The notes below the pieces were generated by a model, which was given only the letters and a program-made list of their open reading frames with translations, did no database searches and was not told the origin of the DNA. Of a DNA stretch of 64,000 nt, positions 1-10,985 are shown in pieces. Position 1 is the first letter of the stretch. Every line of letters starts with the position of its first letter. The position numbers and the translations under genes were made by a program. The stretch comes from Cladosporium sp. IMV 00045 (Eukaryota > Ascomycota > Dothideomycetes > Cladosporiales > Cladosporiaceae). The DNA is taken from positions 1 through 64,000 of the forward strand of contig MSJI02000828.1 in the NCBI GenBank assembly GCA_001931905.2, read 5' to 3'.

Positions 1-531
1 GCGAGAAGGGCTTCGGCTACTCCGGCTCCAAGTTCCACCGTGTGATCCCTGAGTTCATGCTCCAGGGTGGTGACTTCACCCGTGGCAACGTAAGAGAAGA
101 CCTCCACAACAATACCTGAGTGGTAAAAATGCTCGGTCACAATTCTGACCGCTTTTCCTTCCTACAGGGCACTGGTGGCAAGTCCATCTACGGTGAGAAG
201 TTCGCCGACGAGAACTTCAAGCTCACCCACAACAAGCCTTTCCTCCTCTCCATGGCCAACGCCGGCCCCAACACGTAAGTTTCTTAAACATCCCTGCGGC
301 TTCACCATTCTCTTGCCTCAAATACTGACATGGCAACACAGCAACGGCTCCCAGTTCTTCATCACCACCGTCGTCACCTCTTGGCTCGACGGCCGCCACG
401 TCGTCTTCGGCCAGGTCGCTGACGCCGAGTCCGTCGGTGTCGTCAAGTCCATCGAGGCTTGCGGCTCCTCCAGCGGTGCCATCAAGTACCGTGAGGGTGT
501 CCCCACCATTGGCTCTTCCGGCCAGCAGTAA
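1..531 (+). CDS. Cyclophilin-type peptidyl-prolyl cis-trans isomerase, 3' part
   Basis: The gene catalyses cis-trans isomerisation of X-Pro bonds and belongs to the cyclophilin family. It is cut by the left window edge. Visible exons are <1-89, 168-274 and 342-531, with introns 90-167 (GTAAGA...CTACAG) and 275-341 (GTAAGT...CACAG). The translation shows the cyclophilin core: [16 protein letters not shown] (catalytic Arg and the Phe/Met/Gln pocket), [17 protein letters not shown], and [10 protein letters not shown], whose Trp is the cyclosporin A contact. The protein ends GSSGQQ without an obvious ER-retention signal, so a cytosolic cyclophilin A is likely, but the missing N-terminus could hold a targeting peptide. 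Family assignment is secure; compartment is not. Confidence 0.95.
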
Positions 532-2135
532 GCGTGTCAAAACCACGGCTTGCATGAAAAGAAGGGGAAGAGGCGATTGGCATTGAGAGAGAGCTGCTTT
601 TTCTTGTCTTGTCATAATGCATCATCATGCGAGGATTGATGACCGAACGGCCTTTGTTGACTGATTGGTAATCGAGAGTGTAGTAGAATGCACGCGACTT
701 TTTGAAATGCAGATCTTTCTTGTTTTCCTTTCGATCTGGATTGACGTTTTGTTGTGATGATCTTCTTTTGAGCCGTAGATCAGATATGTCATCCAATGGG
801 GCGAAGTGGCCAGGATGCGCATTATTGCATGCCCCAACCACTCTGCTACATGTACTTACAGGTAGTATTTCAGAAGAGGTAGCTCAGCTGCATACCACCC
901 CCACCTAACCGGCGAGCTTTCGGTTCTTCACGACAACAGCTCGCTTTGTAAGCCCCGACCGCTCGTATTTGCCTCCGATGTAGATTAATCGATCGTTTTC
1001 CGCCCGTATTTAGTAGGTGAGAATGGATTTCGCTACTCGCATTCTAGACGCAGATATATTGCTTCTTCGTATAGTAGATACCTAGTAGATACCTAGTTCT
1101 ACCATGCCACGTGGAAAAGAGACAGCTGTTCTTCGCCGCCCTTCCACCCATCAAATCCACCTTTCACCAGCAAGCTGTCACTCAAGCAGCCAAGTTTTCC
1201 CCTCCGCACACTCACCCATTCCCGCCAGTCCCCCAACCCCGCGTCGAACTTGACTTTAGCGTGGTTAAGCTTACGTTTTAGGCTTTCCCCTTCAGGGTGA
1301 GGCCGAAGCAGCAGCAGTCGCCGTCGTCGTCAGGGTCCTCCTCCCTCCCTGTTTGATTAATCGATTTGATTGACACCAGCTCAAAAAAGCCCTACCATTT
1401 CACTGTGCTGTTCTTGCGTGTCGCATGTCGAATGCGAGAATACCTAATTGGCTGCTTGGTGCCTGTTTCACCCTGTGCTCTTTGTTTTTCTTGCTATACC
1501 TCACTACCGGACTTATCTGGTACCCTTATCACTCTCACTCACCACCTTATTACCTAGCCCTGCACCTCCGAATCCTGCGAACTAATGCGCTCGTGAAGGC
1601 AAGCGACGGGAGACAGACTCCGGGAGGGAATTCACAGTAATAGCAGCACGCGACCTGCAGCGAAAGGGCTCGCTAGCTAGCTCTATCAAAAGTGCTTGAC
1701 TTGTGTTTAGCCGCTTGCACACTTCTTCTAAAGATCCACTACTACTACTGTCTCTACCTCCAAAAATAAACCACGACTACTCGAACCGCCTTCGCCCACG
1801 GATACTCACTTGCTGCTTGGGTTCGGATTGGCTCTTGTCCTGAGTTTGAACTTGACCCTTCGAACGCTCCCACGGTTGACCTGAAACCTGCCGATTCGCA
1901 ATCGCTCTCACCCTCTGTCTCTCTCTCTCTCTCCCGATTCATTCGACGCAGGGCTGCTTTGAGCGGCGAAGCGAGGTGGCAGTCAATACCAACGAACTCC
2001 CGCCAATCGAGTCCTGTACAGTACAAAAGTGCCAGCAACCGCGAATACAGACAGGCACCCACCCTTCCGCCCGCTGTGCCGACTATACCACACCTCCCAA
2101 CCGCCAACCCCTCCCCCCATAAACACACACTCACA
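532..2135. other. Intergenic region and leader of the next gene
   Basis: I see no convincing gene in these 1.6 kb. It should hold the cyclophilin 3' UTR and the promoter and leader of the large gene starting at 2136. Simple features are a short direct repeat of tagtagatacc near 1073-1095, an AGCTAG-rich spot near 1672-1682, and a CT microsatellite around 1917-1934, typical of fungal leaders. The ORFs here are short and lack coding character. Confidence 0.6.
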
Positions 2136-5100
2136 ATGGCCGCCGAAGACGACAGCAAATCCAGCACCTCCCGCTCACGCTTCAAAAGCAAATGGGGCAA
2201 AATCCTCAAACACTCCGACGACATCAAGAGCCTGGGCGACTCTCTCACCAGCAGCAGTGGGAGCACAAAAAAGAGCGGGAAAGCGGCCAAGCAGCAGGAA
2301 GACGTGGACGACTTCCTCAAACCCTCCGTCGAGCGCGCGGCTGCCAACAGGCCCAGGTTGGACGTCTCGCTCGCGCAGCGCTGGCCGGGCGCGGGTGCTG
2401 AGGGTGCTGCTGCTGCGGGGGGACCGCCTGATGCTGCCATGAATGTGAATGGGTGGAGGAAGAGGAGGAGGAGGGAGGGGTTGACTGTGGGGTTTGTTAA
2501 GACTGTTCCGGAGACTATAGGGCATGGAGGGGATGAGACGATGGATCCGCCGAGGGATGTGGGGGATAGGAGGAGGAAGGAAGAGGGGGTTGCTGCTTTT
2601 GCTGCTGCGGGGGGTGTTGGGTTGGGAGTTGGGGGTGGGAGACAAGAAGGAGGCGCGCAGGATGCGAGGATACAACAGCAGCAGCAGCAGCAAGCTACTT
2701 CTGCTACTGCTGCTGCGTCAGGGAGGTCTTTGGAGGGTGCGAGAATACCGCCAAGTCAAGCACCTCAGCCTCAGAATGGTCGGTTTTCGATCGAGGAACC
2801 TCCCCCGCCGCCTAGGATAGGCATATCTCGTGCGCCTACCGGGTTTAGTCCAAAACCCGACGATTTCAGTCCTGTGAGTGAGCCTGGGGATGCTTCTTCA
2901 TTGCCGACCATTCTCGCTCCACCAGAGAGTAGCGAGCCCGGAAAGCTCAAGGTTTCACCTACTCCCAGTAGCGATCCGAACAGTCTGACGACGCGAAAAC
3001 GACACGACATGGTCAAGAACGAGGGCATGGCGCTTCGTAGAGCGAGCGCCATGATCGAACCAATCGATTTAGAAGACGGGAGCGAGCTCGATCTGGGCTT
3101 GTACGCTGCTGCTACTGCTACCTACCGCGCCGAAGCCGCCGCAACACCTCCCGTCGTCGATGCAGACCGCCAACCTACACTCCCCAACGTGGATCCTCCT
3201 TCACCGCAGTCGGACGGTTCTCTCGACAGCCCTTCACCCTTCGCCGACGAGAGGTACATCAAGCGTCATTCGAAAGAAGCTCCGGTCGCACCACCTCACG
3301 CGCAGTTCGAACCGGTGCCTGCGCCTGCGCCTCCTCCGCAGGGTGGGAGGTCTCCCTTCGCTGACCCGAAATATCTACGCTCGCGCTCCAGAGACGCTTC
3401 GCCGGCTAGGCTTCGGCGGCAGGATGGTGCTGAACAGAATGGTCAGGGACGCGCAGTGGAGCAGCCAGCGCTTGATTTCAGTCGGCAGTATTTGGATCCT
3501 CAGACGGATGTGCATCCTGCTGCGGAGACTGCCCCAAGACTGGAGAGGCCGCAGAACGCGGACATGAGTTTCGTCGTGCCGCAAGGTCCTCGGCAGGCGC
3601 CTCCTAGTCAGCGGACTCCGTCGCCAACGCAAAAGAATCCCTCGCGATCTTCGACTCATCAGCCTCTGCAAGCTTTGGAACAGCCTTTGCACATGGAAGA
3701 ACCGGGGTATGAGAACACAGCGCCAGCACCGGCATATACCACAAGGCCTCTGCCAGCGCCTCAACTTCTCGCGGATCAGGAGGATAAGCATTCGAGTGGT
3801 CGCGATCGATCACCTCTCCGCAGTCGAATCTTCGACTCTTCTTCGACCACTTCTCACAAACCGCCTGCGTTGATGCCACGGCCGAATGCTTCCAATACTA
3901 GTGTCAATATGTTTGCGCCAGCGAGTGGAAGCCATTCACGGCACAACTCTTACGATCACAAGTCGTCTTCTTCCATAGAACGTCCTTCCGACAGCGCAGG
4001 ACCGCTGCCTCCACTTCATGGCTTCGACGCTTCCTCCAGAACGACATCCCCTCCGTCTTCTCTAGACGCCGTCCCCGGCCCTCCACACGTAAACGCGCAT
4101 CTAGCAGGTGCTCGCTCGCAACCCGTCCGCAACGACAGCTCGACAACATCCTCACAGCTCGCCGTGCCCAATCCATCGCCCTACGCGCGCCGGCCCAGCG
4201 CGAACGACTATTTCAACGTAGACCGGCAAGAAGGGGCGCAACCCGCACGCTCGCCGATGAGCAATACCCTGCAACCCGGCGACACCGCAAGACCAGGGTC
4301 CGGCCATTCCAGCCATTCCTTCCTGCGTCCCTCCCCACCCAGCCACAGCCCTTCCGCCACTGATTTGGCTGCCCAAGGGGCTTTTGACGATTTCACCAGT
4401 CGCGTCGCGCACATGAAGGGCGTGTTCAGATTAACTGCTGAGAAAGAGCAGCCGGCGGATATGTGCACGCCTTTCATGTGGCTGAGAGCGGCGTTTTGGT
4501 GGTATCTCCGGGGCAAAATCGGCTTGGAAGGGCTGGTGCAGCAGCGAGCCAAGTCGAATGAGGCAGAGCATCGTGAATTGCTGCTGCAGCCTCATGTCGA
4601 TCTTGCGAAGACGAGCTGGATTCTGTCCGATCCGCTGGATGGCTATGATGGCGATTTTGCGCCACGGGGAGACTCGGACGAGGCTTTGCTGCGTCGCGAT
4701 TTGCTGGCGTTGAAGGAGCAGCTTAAGACTTTGAGCCAGTCCATGCAGCGCAACAATCTCATGCCGCCGCCTCAGTCGCTCATTCAAGGCCAGGACACGC
4801 AGATTTGGCTCGAGTATCCGAACTTCGCGCCGGACGCGACGGCTGCTTTGCGCGGGATCGGAGCCAAGGATATGGACGTGGCCATGCCTGCCGTTTCGCC
4901 TCTGGAAGCGCTGCCGCTGGCTGACACGAACGATTACCACTATTTCACCCGCTTCACTGTCAACGTCTCCCTGAACACCGACGACGTTTCCACCGATCGT
5001 GTGTCCGTGCCTTGCAATCTGACCATCCTGCGCGGCAAGCGGGATTATCAAAGCACCGTCGTCATCGCGAGTCAAAGCGAGCTTGTGCACGTCAAGATTG

Positions 5101-6818
5101 CTCCCAAACACAGCAATGCCAGCAACATCGCGTGGCAGAACGTGTCGTGGAAAGCCAGCTCGCTTGCCATCTCCGTCGGTTTGCCGCAGGGTATTGACAT
5201 GACGGTGCGGTTTTTCGAGCAGGACTTCCGCAAACTGTGGAATTTGGTTGAGCATTCGCGCAGGGTTGATTACTCTCTGCGCGCGGAGAAGAATGAGACT
5301 CTCTTGCACGAAGCGCAGCTCGTGGAAGTTCAATATGTGGATTCGTCGAATTCAAAGGCTTTCCCTCAGGACAAAGTCAAGCGCTGCAGGGCTCTGCTGT
5401 GGGAGAGATGGGAGGAGAGCAGAGACGGCGGCGGTGTTCGTAAGAAGCATAGGGGCTTCCGTTTGGCTGTCGTTACGGATGCGGCGCAGAAGGGTCTTAC
5501 CAGTTTCAGTCATGAGATCTGCGTCAATGGCCCGTTGTTTTTCGAGTTCATTACCGATGCTGCTGCGCAAGGGACTACGGCTATGGTCATCAGGATACGC
5601 GAGCAGAGCAGGGAGTGTCGCATGCTGCTTGTCTTTCAGGACATGGAGAGTCGGCAGGCGCTGTACAACAAGCTGAACGGGATTGACGTGCGGTCCGACG
5701 AGACGATTGTCGGGAAAATGGCTCTGGCGAGCCTGAACATCGAGTCCGTGACCGAGTTCCTCAGCGGCTCTTCCTTGTCCCCCTCACACAGCGAACTCTC
5801 CAATCTACAATGGCAGCGCCTAGGCGTAACGAACCACATCACCGAAGACAACCGCCCCAGCACCATCGACTCCCCAAGCCTCCGCCTCATCGCCCGCCAC
5901 ACCTACGGCTGCATAACCGACCGCCTCAACCTCGCCCGAGGCGAACTCCTCCTCCGCCTCCCCTGCCTCCCCACGCCCTCCATCCAAATCCTCCGCCCCC
6001 CGCAACCCGACCTAACAACCTCCCTCGACGCCCGCGCCACCCCTCCCGCCCTCACAACCGCTCTCACAGACCTGCACGCCCTCGCCCAAACCACCCCCAC
6101 AATCCGCACCCTCACCTTCCCCACGCCCACCGATCTGCACGCTTTCCAAACCGCTCTCACAGGCCTGACGGTGCGTTATGACGGTCTGGCGGGTTCGCTC
6201 GCCATTTCGCGCCGCAGAATGGTCGTGCCGATATACCACAAATGGACCGCGAGCAACGCGCGCGTGCAGGTTCTGAGTAACCCGCAGGGCGGCGTGCATC
6301 AGATCGTGGCGTTCATGGAGGGTTTCGCGCACGCGGATAGGCTTTGTTTGCAGGTTAGGGAGACGGATGTTTTCGAGGCGAGTAAAGGGGGGGTTTCGTT
6401 TGGTGGTGGCTCGGGGGAGGGGGGGAAGGGGAAGAAGTGGACCGTGAAGATTGTTGATGCGAAGTTTTCGCTTCCCTCGCAGGGTGGCAAGGAGGGCAGG
6501 GATGGTGCGGAGGGGGGGTTGCAGGATGATGAGAAGGTGAAGAGGAGGTTTGTCAATTTGGAGGGGCTGGAGTATGCGGCGGAGCACGATGATGTTACGC
6601 TGGGGTTTGAGTCAGAGGATGGTATGTTTTTCTTTGTTTTTTCCTTTCGCCCCGTTCTATCTGTCTGCCGTTCATTTCTGGACGATAGGTTTTTGTTTCA
6701 ATGTCTGGATCACAGAATGCTGACTTATTCGTTCTATCTAGCCCGCGATGCATTTGCCAAAGCCCTCCCGGCGCCCACCACCACCGGGCGCATGATTACG
6801 TTGAAGAGGCGGATTTGA
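2136..6818 (+). CDS. Large conserved fungal protein of unknown function
   Basis: The start is the ATG at 2136 (context TCACAATGG); the open frame extends upstream only through non-ATG codons. Exons are 2136-6621 and 6742-6818, giving 1520 residues. The first ~750 residues are low-complexity, rich in Pro, Ser, Gln and Ala, with a short poly-Gln run near residue 180 and a basic patch at the very N-terminus (SRSRFKSKWGKILKHSDDIK). From about residue 750 the sequence looks folded, with WLRAAFWWYLRGKIGLEGL followed by long beta-rich, PH-like-looking segments to the end. I recognise it only as a protein of a type conserved among filamentous fungi; no catalytic motif is visible. The C-terminal intron is 120 nt, contains no in-frame stop, and could be retained. 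Base composition swings from C-rich (around 5800-6150) to G-rich (around 6360-6560) inside the gene. Confidence 0.8.
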   Translation: MAAEDDSKSSTSRSRFKSKWGKILKHSDDIKSLGDSLTSSSGSTKKSGKAAKQQEDVDDFLKPSVERAAANRPRLDVSLAQRWPGAGAEGAAAAGGPPDAAMNVNGWRKRRRREGLTVGFVKTVPETIGHGGDETMDPPRDVGDRRRKEEGVAAFAAAGGVGLGVGGGRQEGGAQDARIQQQQQQQATSATAAASGRSLEGARIPPSQAPQPQNGRFSIEEPPPPPRIGISRAPTGFSPKPDDFSPVSEPGDASSLPTILAPPESSEPGKLKVSPTPSSDPNSLTTRKRHDMVKNEGMALRRASAMIEPIDLEDGSELDLGLYAAATATYRAEAAATPPVVDADRQPTLPNVDPPSPQSDGSLDSPSPFADERYIKRHSKEAPVAPPHAQFEPVPAPAPPPQGGRSPFADPKYLRSRSRDASPARLRRQDGAEQNGQGRAVEQPALDFSRQYLDPQTDVHPAAETAPRLERPQNADMSFVVPQGPRQAPPSQRTPSPTQKNPSRSSTHQPLQALEQPLHMEEPGYENTAPAPAYTTRPLPAPQLLADQEDKHSSGRDRSPLRSRIFDSSSTTSHKPPALMPRPNASNTSVNMFAPASGSHSRHNSYDHKSSSSIERPSDSAGPLPPLHGFDASSRTTSPPSSLDAVPGPPHVNAHLAGARSQPVRNDSSTTSSQLAVPNPSPYARRPSANDYFNVDRQEGAQPARSPMSNTLQPGDTARPGSGHSSHSFLRPSPPSHSPSATDLAAQGAFDDFTSRVAHMKGVFRLTAEKEQPADMCTPFMWLRAAFWWYLRGKIGLEGLVQQRAKSNEAEHRELLLQPHVDLAKTSWILSDPLDGYDGDFAPRGDSDEALLRRDLLALKEQLKTLSQSMQRNNLMPPPQSLIQGQDTQIWLEYPNFAPDATAALRGIGAKDMDVAMPAVSPLEALPLADTNDYHYFTRFTVNVSLNTDDVSTDRVSVPCNLTILRGKRDYQSTVVIASQSELVHVKIAPKHSNASNIAWQNVSWKASSLAISVGLPQGIDMTVRFFEQDFRKLWNLVEHSRRVDYSLRAEKNETLLHEAQLVEVQYVDSSNSKAFPQDKVKRCRALLWERWEESRDGGGVRKKHRGFRLAVVTDAAQKGLTSFSHEICVNGPLFFEFITDAAAQGTTAMVIRIREQSRECRMLLVFQDMESRQALYNKLNGIDVRSDETIVGKMALASLNIESVTEFLSGSSLSPSHSELSNLQWQRLGVTNHITEDNRPSTIDSPSLRLIARHTYGCITDRLNLARGELLLRLPCLPTPSIQILRPPQPDLTTSLDARATPPALTTALTDLHALAQTTPTIRTLTFPTPTDLHAFQTALTGLTVRYDGLAGSLAISRRRMVVPIYHKWTASNARVQVLSNPQGGVHQIVAFMEGFAHADRLCLQVRETDVFEASKGGVSFGGGSGEGGKGKKWTVKIVDAKFSLPSQGGKEGRDGAEGGLQDDEKVKRRFVNLEGLEYAAEHDDVTLGFESEDGMFFFVFSFRPVLSVCRSFLDDRFLFQCLDHRMLTYSFYLARDAFAKALPAPTTTGRMITLKRRI

Positions 6819-7343
6819 AGCGACTCTCTCGATGATGAGTTCTTCTTGAGTTTTTGTTTTCTTTTTTCTTTTGTCACTGTTTTGAGGGCACAAGCAGAGC
6901 AAGAACATCTTTCTGGCAAAAGACTCGCTCGCTCGCCCTCGTACCTCTGCATTCGGCATAGCGGCATTTTTTCTCCATCTCGTAGGGCGTATGGCGTTAT
7001 CGGCGGTTTTGGCTCGTACTTTTCTTTGCCCCACCAGACGTCAGGGATCGTCTTGCTGTGTTATGGCGGGGTTTTGGGCCATTGGAGACGATTGTGGAAG
7101 GTGGCTGTGGTTTGTTCTCTGCCGTCTCAATTGTTCTTGCTGTTCTGGTTTCCTTAGGGCTTCTGACTCATTTCTCTTTCCTTTCTTTTACTCACATCTG
7201 GGAGGAGTCTTCTCTTTTTCCTTTCTTCTCGTCTGCTACATAGATTCGACCCATACCCATCAGCTTGTCTTGTACCGTACTTGTCTTTTCAATCAAAACA
7301 CACCCAGTCCAACCACCTAACTTCCAATCCAACAACAACAACA
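6819..7343. other. Intergenic region
   Basis: A T-rich stretch after the stop at 6818 fits a 3' UTR. The remainder is the promoter and leader of the downstream gene, ending in a CAACAACAACA leader just before its ATG. No gene is seen. Confidence 0.6.
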
Positions 7344-8666
7344 ATGCCACCCACCAACCCCAACCTCCCCGACCCGCACCCACCAAACCCCTCTCCCCCC
7401 TCCGCCTCCCTCTCCACCCTCACAATCCACGCCGACGACCCCCTCAACTCCACCACCGACGTCGCCCCCGCCCTGCACCTCTCCACAACCTTCCGCTACC
7501 CCTCCGACCCCTCCGCCCTGCAACCAACCTCCTACCCGGAAATCCCCTCCCGCGGTCCCCTTGACCCCACCCCCGCCGACTCCCACGTCTACTCCCGCCT
7601 CACAGCGCCCAACGCCTCCCGCCTCGAACTCCTACTCAGCCAGATCCTGCGCGCGCCCTGTCTGACGTATTCATCCGGCCTGTCAGCTTTCCACGCCCTG
7701 CTGGTCTGGACGAACCCGCGCGTCGTGGCGATCGGGGCGGGATATCACGGCTGCCACGGCGTGTTGGAAATCTACCAGAAACTCACCAAGTGCAAAATCG
7801 TCGACCTCTTCGACGAAGCGAGCTGGGATAACGAGGCTGAAGGCTGGAGTCTCGGCAAGGGCGACGTGGTGCACGTCGAGACGCCCGTGAATCCTTCCGG
7901 CGAAGCGTACGATATCCGCTCTTTTGCGCGCAAAGCGCACGCGAGAGGCGCGGTGCTCACGGTGGATGCGACGTTCGCGCCGCCGCCTTTGCAGGATCCG
8001 TTTGAGATGGGGGCGGATTTCGTGATGCATAGTGGTACGAAGTATTTTGGGGGGCATTCGGATATGCTGTGTGGTGTTGTGGGGGTTAATAAGGCGAGGG
8101 AAGGGTGGGAAGATGATTACTGGGGTTTGCAGGGGGAGAGGTTGTTGCTTGGAGCCGTTATGGGGAGTTTGGAGGGGTGGTTGGGGGTTAGGTCTTTGAG
8201 GACGTTGGAGTTGAGGGTGGGGAGGCAGAGTGAGAGTGCGGGGAGGCTGGTGGGGTATTTGGATGGGTGTGTGAGGGGGGAGGAGGGGGGTGAGGACGGT
8301 AAGGTTGTCAAGGCTGTGGTGGGCGGTGTGTTGCATGCTAGTCTGCAGAAGGGGGATTTGGAGACGAAGGATGGCAAGCCGGGCTGGCTCGCTGAGCAGA
8401 TGCCACGCGGTTTTGGGCCGGTGTTCGCTTTTCATACGAAGAAGGCGGAGTGGGCTCGTCGCTTTCCGAGTAAATTGCAGTTCTTCCATCATGCTACCAG
8501 TCTTGGTGGCGTGGAGAGTTTGATCGAGTGGAGGCGCATGAGTGATGCGAGTGTCGAGGAGACGCTGCTGAGGGTCAGTGTGGGTGTGGAAGCGTGGGAG
8601 GATCTGAAGGCGGATTTGGTGGGCGCTTGTAGGGCGTTGTTGGAGGAGGATGGGGTTGTGGTGTAG
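7344..8666 (+). CDS. Cys/Met metabolism PLP-dependent enzyme (cystathionine gamma-synthase-like)
   Basis: This 440-residue single-exon gene starts at ATG 7344 after a CAACAACAACA leader; the open frame begins at a TTG at 7281 that I do not take as the start. The fold-type I trans-sulfuration family is evident from VYSRLTAPNASRLE, the cofactor-region segment TYSSGLSAFHALL, GAGYHGCHGVLEIY, HVETPVNPSGEAYD, TVDATFAPPPLQDP, and SGTKYFGGHSD, whose Lys233 should be the PLP Schiff-base lysine. Such enzymes catalyse gamma- or beta-replacement or elimination on homoserine esters, cystathionine or cysteine in methionine/cysteine interconversion. The gene resembles the fungal subgroup of roughly 440 residues rather than bacterial MetB; the exact reaction cannot be told from sequence. 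The first third uses C-ending codons and the last third G-rich codons. Confidence 0.88.
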   Translation: MPPTNPNLPDPHPPNPSPPSASLSTLTIHADDPLNSTTDVAPALHLSTTFRYPSDPSALQPTSYPEIPSRGPLDPTPADSHVYSRLTAPNASRLELLLSQILRAPCLTYSSGLSAFHALLVWTNPRVVAIGAGYHGCHGVLEIYQKLTKCKIVDLFDEASWDNEAEGWSLGKGDVVHVETPVNPSGEAYDIRSFARKAHARGAVLTVDATFAPPPLQDPFEMGADFVMHSGTKYFGGHSDMLCGVVGVNKAREGWEDDYWGLQGERLLLGAVMGSLEGWLGVRSLRTLELRVGRQSESAGRLVGYLDGCVRGEEGGEDGKVVKAVVGGVLHASLQKGDLETKDGKPGWLAEQMPRGFGPVFAFHTKKAEWARRFPSKLQFFHHATSLGGVESLIEWRRMSDASVEETLLRVSVGVEAWEDLKADLVGACRALLEEDGVVV

Positions 8667-9450
8667 GATTGGGAGTGAGGTGAGGATGGAGAGTGAGGAT
8701 TTGGGGAAGAGGTTGATCTTGGTATGGCGTACACGAATAGAGCGTATAGACGAGACACAGATACATGTACAACTTTCTCAATCCCCAGTAGCAAATATCA
8801 TGCCAATCACTTCTGAGTCCGTTCAATAGGCTCAAACTAAGTGTCTACGTCGCGAAAAACCATCATCCCAAGGATCAAAAGAGGAGGCATTATGGAGAGA
8901 AAAAAAGAGACGTGCCCGACCGCGACCACCGGTGCGTCAATACTCGCTTCAACAGGAACGCTTCACAATCATCAAGAGATCTTCACCCATTCACCCAATC
9001 TACGTATAAACCTTCCACTCAAGTATTTTAAATACCTTATCATCATGACTCTGCAGAAGTCTGTTACCATCACCCTCAGTGGCAGGGTCATTAGATCATC
9101 TCGCCTGCCCGTCGTGTATCGTTCTCTCGTAGCTCCAGATAGTAGGCCCCATCTTGTGGGTTTGAAGTTGGGATAGGATGTGAGTTGGCCATTTGGGATG
9201 TTGGCGCCAGGCCTGTCGTTCGGCTTCCTTTCCTGCTGAAAGGGCGATGTTACTTGGGAAGCTGACGCTTGAGCAGACTGCTCGTTTGACGAGGACGACT
9301 TTGGAGGTTGCTGCGCGGAGGTTGGCCATTGTCGGCGCTTGTGTTATTCTGTCGTATGCCAGCCTTCTTGGTCTGCCATCCTGAGCGAAGGAAGGACGAC
9401 GATACACGACCGACGGATGAGATGATCTGGAAAGAAGTAGCCATCCTACA
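8667..9450. other. Intergenic region preceding the duplicated block
   Basis: This holds the 3' UTR of the PLP enzyme and, at 9045-9176, a short piece resembling the first exon of the lysine-rich Myb-like genes. Apart from that piece no gene is supported. Confidence 0.5.
9045..9176 (+). pseudogene. Fragment resembling exon 1 of the lysine-rich Myb-like family
   Basis: From the ATG at 9045 the translation begins MTLQKSVTITLSGRVIRSS, clearly related to MTVQKSITITFGGKVVKST (gene at 9897-10985) and MTLQKSITITFGGQVINST (gene at 16496-17716). The untranslated bases before the ATG (a 'ctcaag...tatcatc' leader) are also similar. After about 20 codons the similarity ends and the frame runs to a stop at 9176 with no Myb domain. 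It lies on the strand opposite to the two full genes. I read it as a truncated third copy; a short expressed peptide cannot be excluded. Confidence 0.55.
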
Positions 9451-9896
9451 ATACTTTCATCCATCGAGGTACATGTACACGTCAGCATCCACTCACACAA
9501 CGATGAATTCTCTCATCAGAGATCACGGTGACAGTTAACATCACGATGCTCAAGCACAATACTTCAAAAAGATAGTCATGGAAAATCATCATGAATTTCA
9601 GTGTCGTTAACTAAGTAACTCGCAAGGGTATCAAACGAAAAGCAAAAGAGAGAGCGAGAGACATGGATAGACTGGCATTCGACGTTAACACGTCCACAAC
9701 AAGTCGTGAGATAACATCGGCCGCATCCATGTCTCGTCACCCTCCAATGCAAAAAGAGAAACCAAAGCACAAACAACGGAAAACGAAAAAAAGAGCAAGA
9801 TCTTTAAGGACAGAGGCGAGAAGCAAGTCCCCTGTTGAAGATTGTCGTGTTGATATCAACCGTGGTGCGTTGATATCAGCTCCTGGTGCAATGCAC

Positions 9897-10985
9897 CTAA
9901 GAGCCCGCAGACGAACCCCTGGGGTTCCAGCGGCTGGTGGCGCGAGGAACGGTGCGCCCGCGATGGAGGTCGTTCATGACGCTCATGAGGAGGCCGCCCT
10001 CCACGGCCAGGGACTCCTCGGTCGGCACGCGGCCGGCGCGCAGTCTCACGAGCTCGCAGTCAACCATCCTTGCGAGCATCCGGCGGCTACGCCAATCGTT
10101 CTCCGACCAGAGCCTCTGGTCGGCAGGCGGCGGTGCTTCCGAGGCATAAGAATCCCCGTGGTGCTGCGCAGCGGTCGCGAACACCATGAGCTTGTGCGCG
10201 GCATCGGAGAACGGCGCAGGGAGACCAACGGAAGCGGAAGAGGAGGCACCAGCCGCGTTGGAAGCGGAGCCTTCCATGACATCGAGCAGCCTTGATGCCG
10301 CTTCGGCAGTCGCTGGGCGCCAACCACCGATGTTCGAGGTTCGCGGGAGTTGAGGTGCAGACGGGATCGAACCACCGACAGTCGCAATGGTCTTCTCGGG
10401 AGGACTTTTTCTTGGTGAAAGAAGACCAGCAGGCTTGGCAGAGGCTCCCTTGCCACCACTGGTCTTCTTGCCGTTGGCGGGCTTCTTGCCGTTGGCGAGC
10501 TTCTTGGCAGAAGCGCGTTTGGTAACACCACTGGTCTTCTTGACGCCAGTGACCTTCTTGCCGCCATTGGCTGCAGCCTGCGCTTCCCTAATGTGCAGGA
10601 GCGCGAGGCGACAAGCCTGGGCGGTCCTCCCCAGTACGGCGCCGGCCTGTTTGTGAGACTTGCCCTCTGTTTTCAATTGAAGAAGGGCCTCATTCTGTAT
10701 CGCGTTAGTATCAAGTCAAATTTCCACACGGGAGGTAAGTCCGGGAGAACAAATACTCACTTCGTGAGCAGTCCAGGGTTTACCAGAATTGACTGCGGTT
10801 TCCTCCTCCTTGTTGGCCTTGCGACGGGTGCCGGATGCTTTTCCGGATGCAGTGCCAGATACGATGCCGGTGGTGCCACATGTTGTGCCGGATGAGGTGT
10901 TAGATGCAGTGTTAGATGCAGTGGTCTTGGTTGATTTTACAACCTTGCCACCAAAAGTGATTGTAATCGACTTTTGCACTGTCAT
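9897..10985 (-). CDS. Lysine-rich single-Myb-domain protein, copy A
   Basis: Exons are 10985-10761 and 10694-9897, with a 66-nt intron (GTGAGT...ATACAG), giving 340 residues. A Ser/Thr-rich N-terminus opens with MTVQKSITITFGGKVVKST. A single Myb/SANT-like domain then spans the splice site at about residues 68-115: PWTAHE followed by NEALLQLKTEGKSHKQAG and VLGRTAQACRLALLHIRE. Next comes a Lys/Ala/Gly/Pro-rich tract with KKTSG, KKPANG and KKLANG repeats that looks like a histone H1-type basic tail, then a conserved C-terminal module with NDWRSRRMLARMVDCEL. The domain order suggests a nuclear DNA-binding protein; target and role are unknown. It is the paralogue of the gene at 16496-17716 and lacks that gene's TGVKKT repeat expansion. 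Confidence 0.75.
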
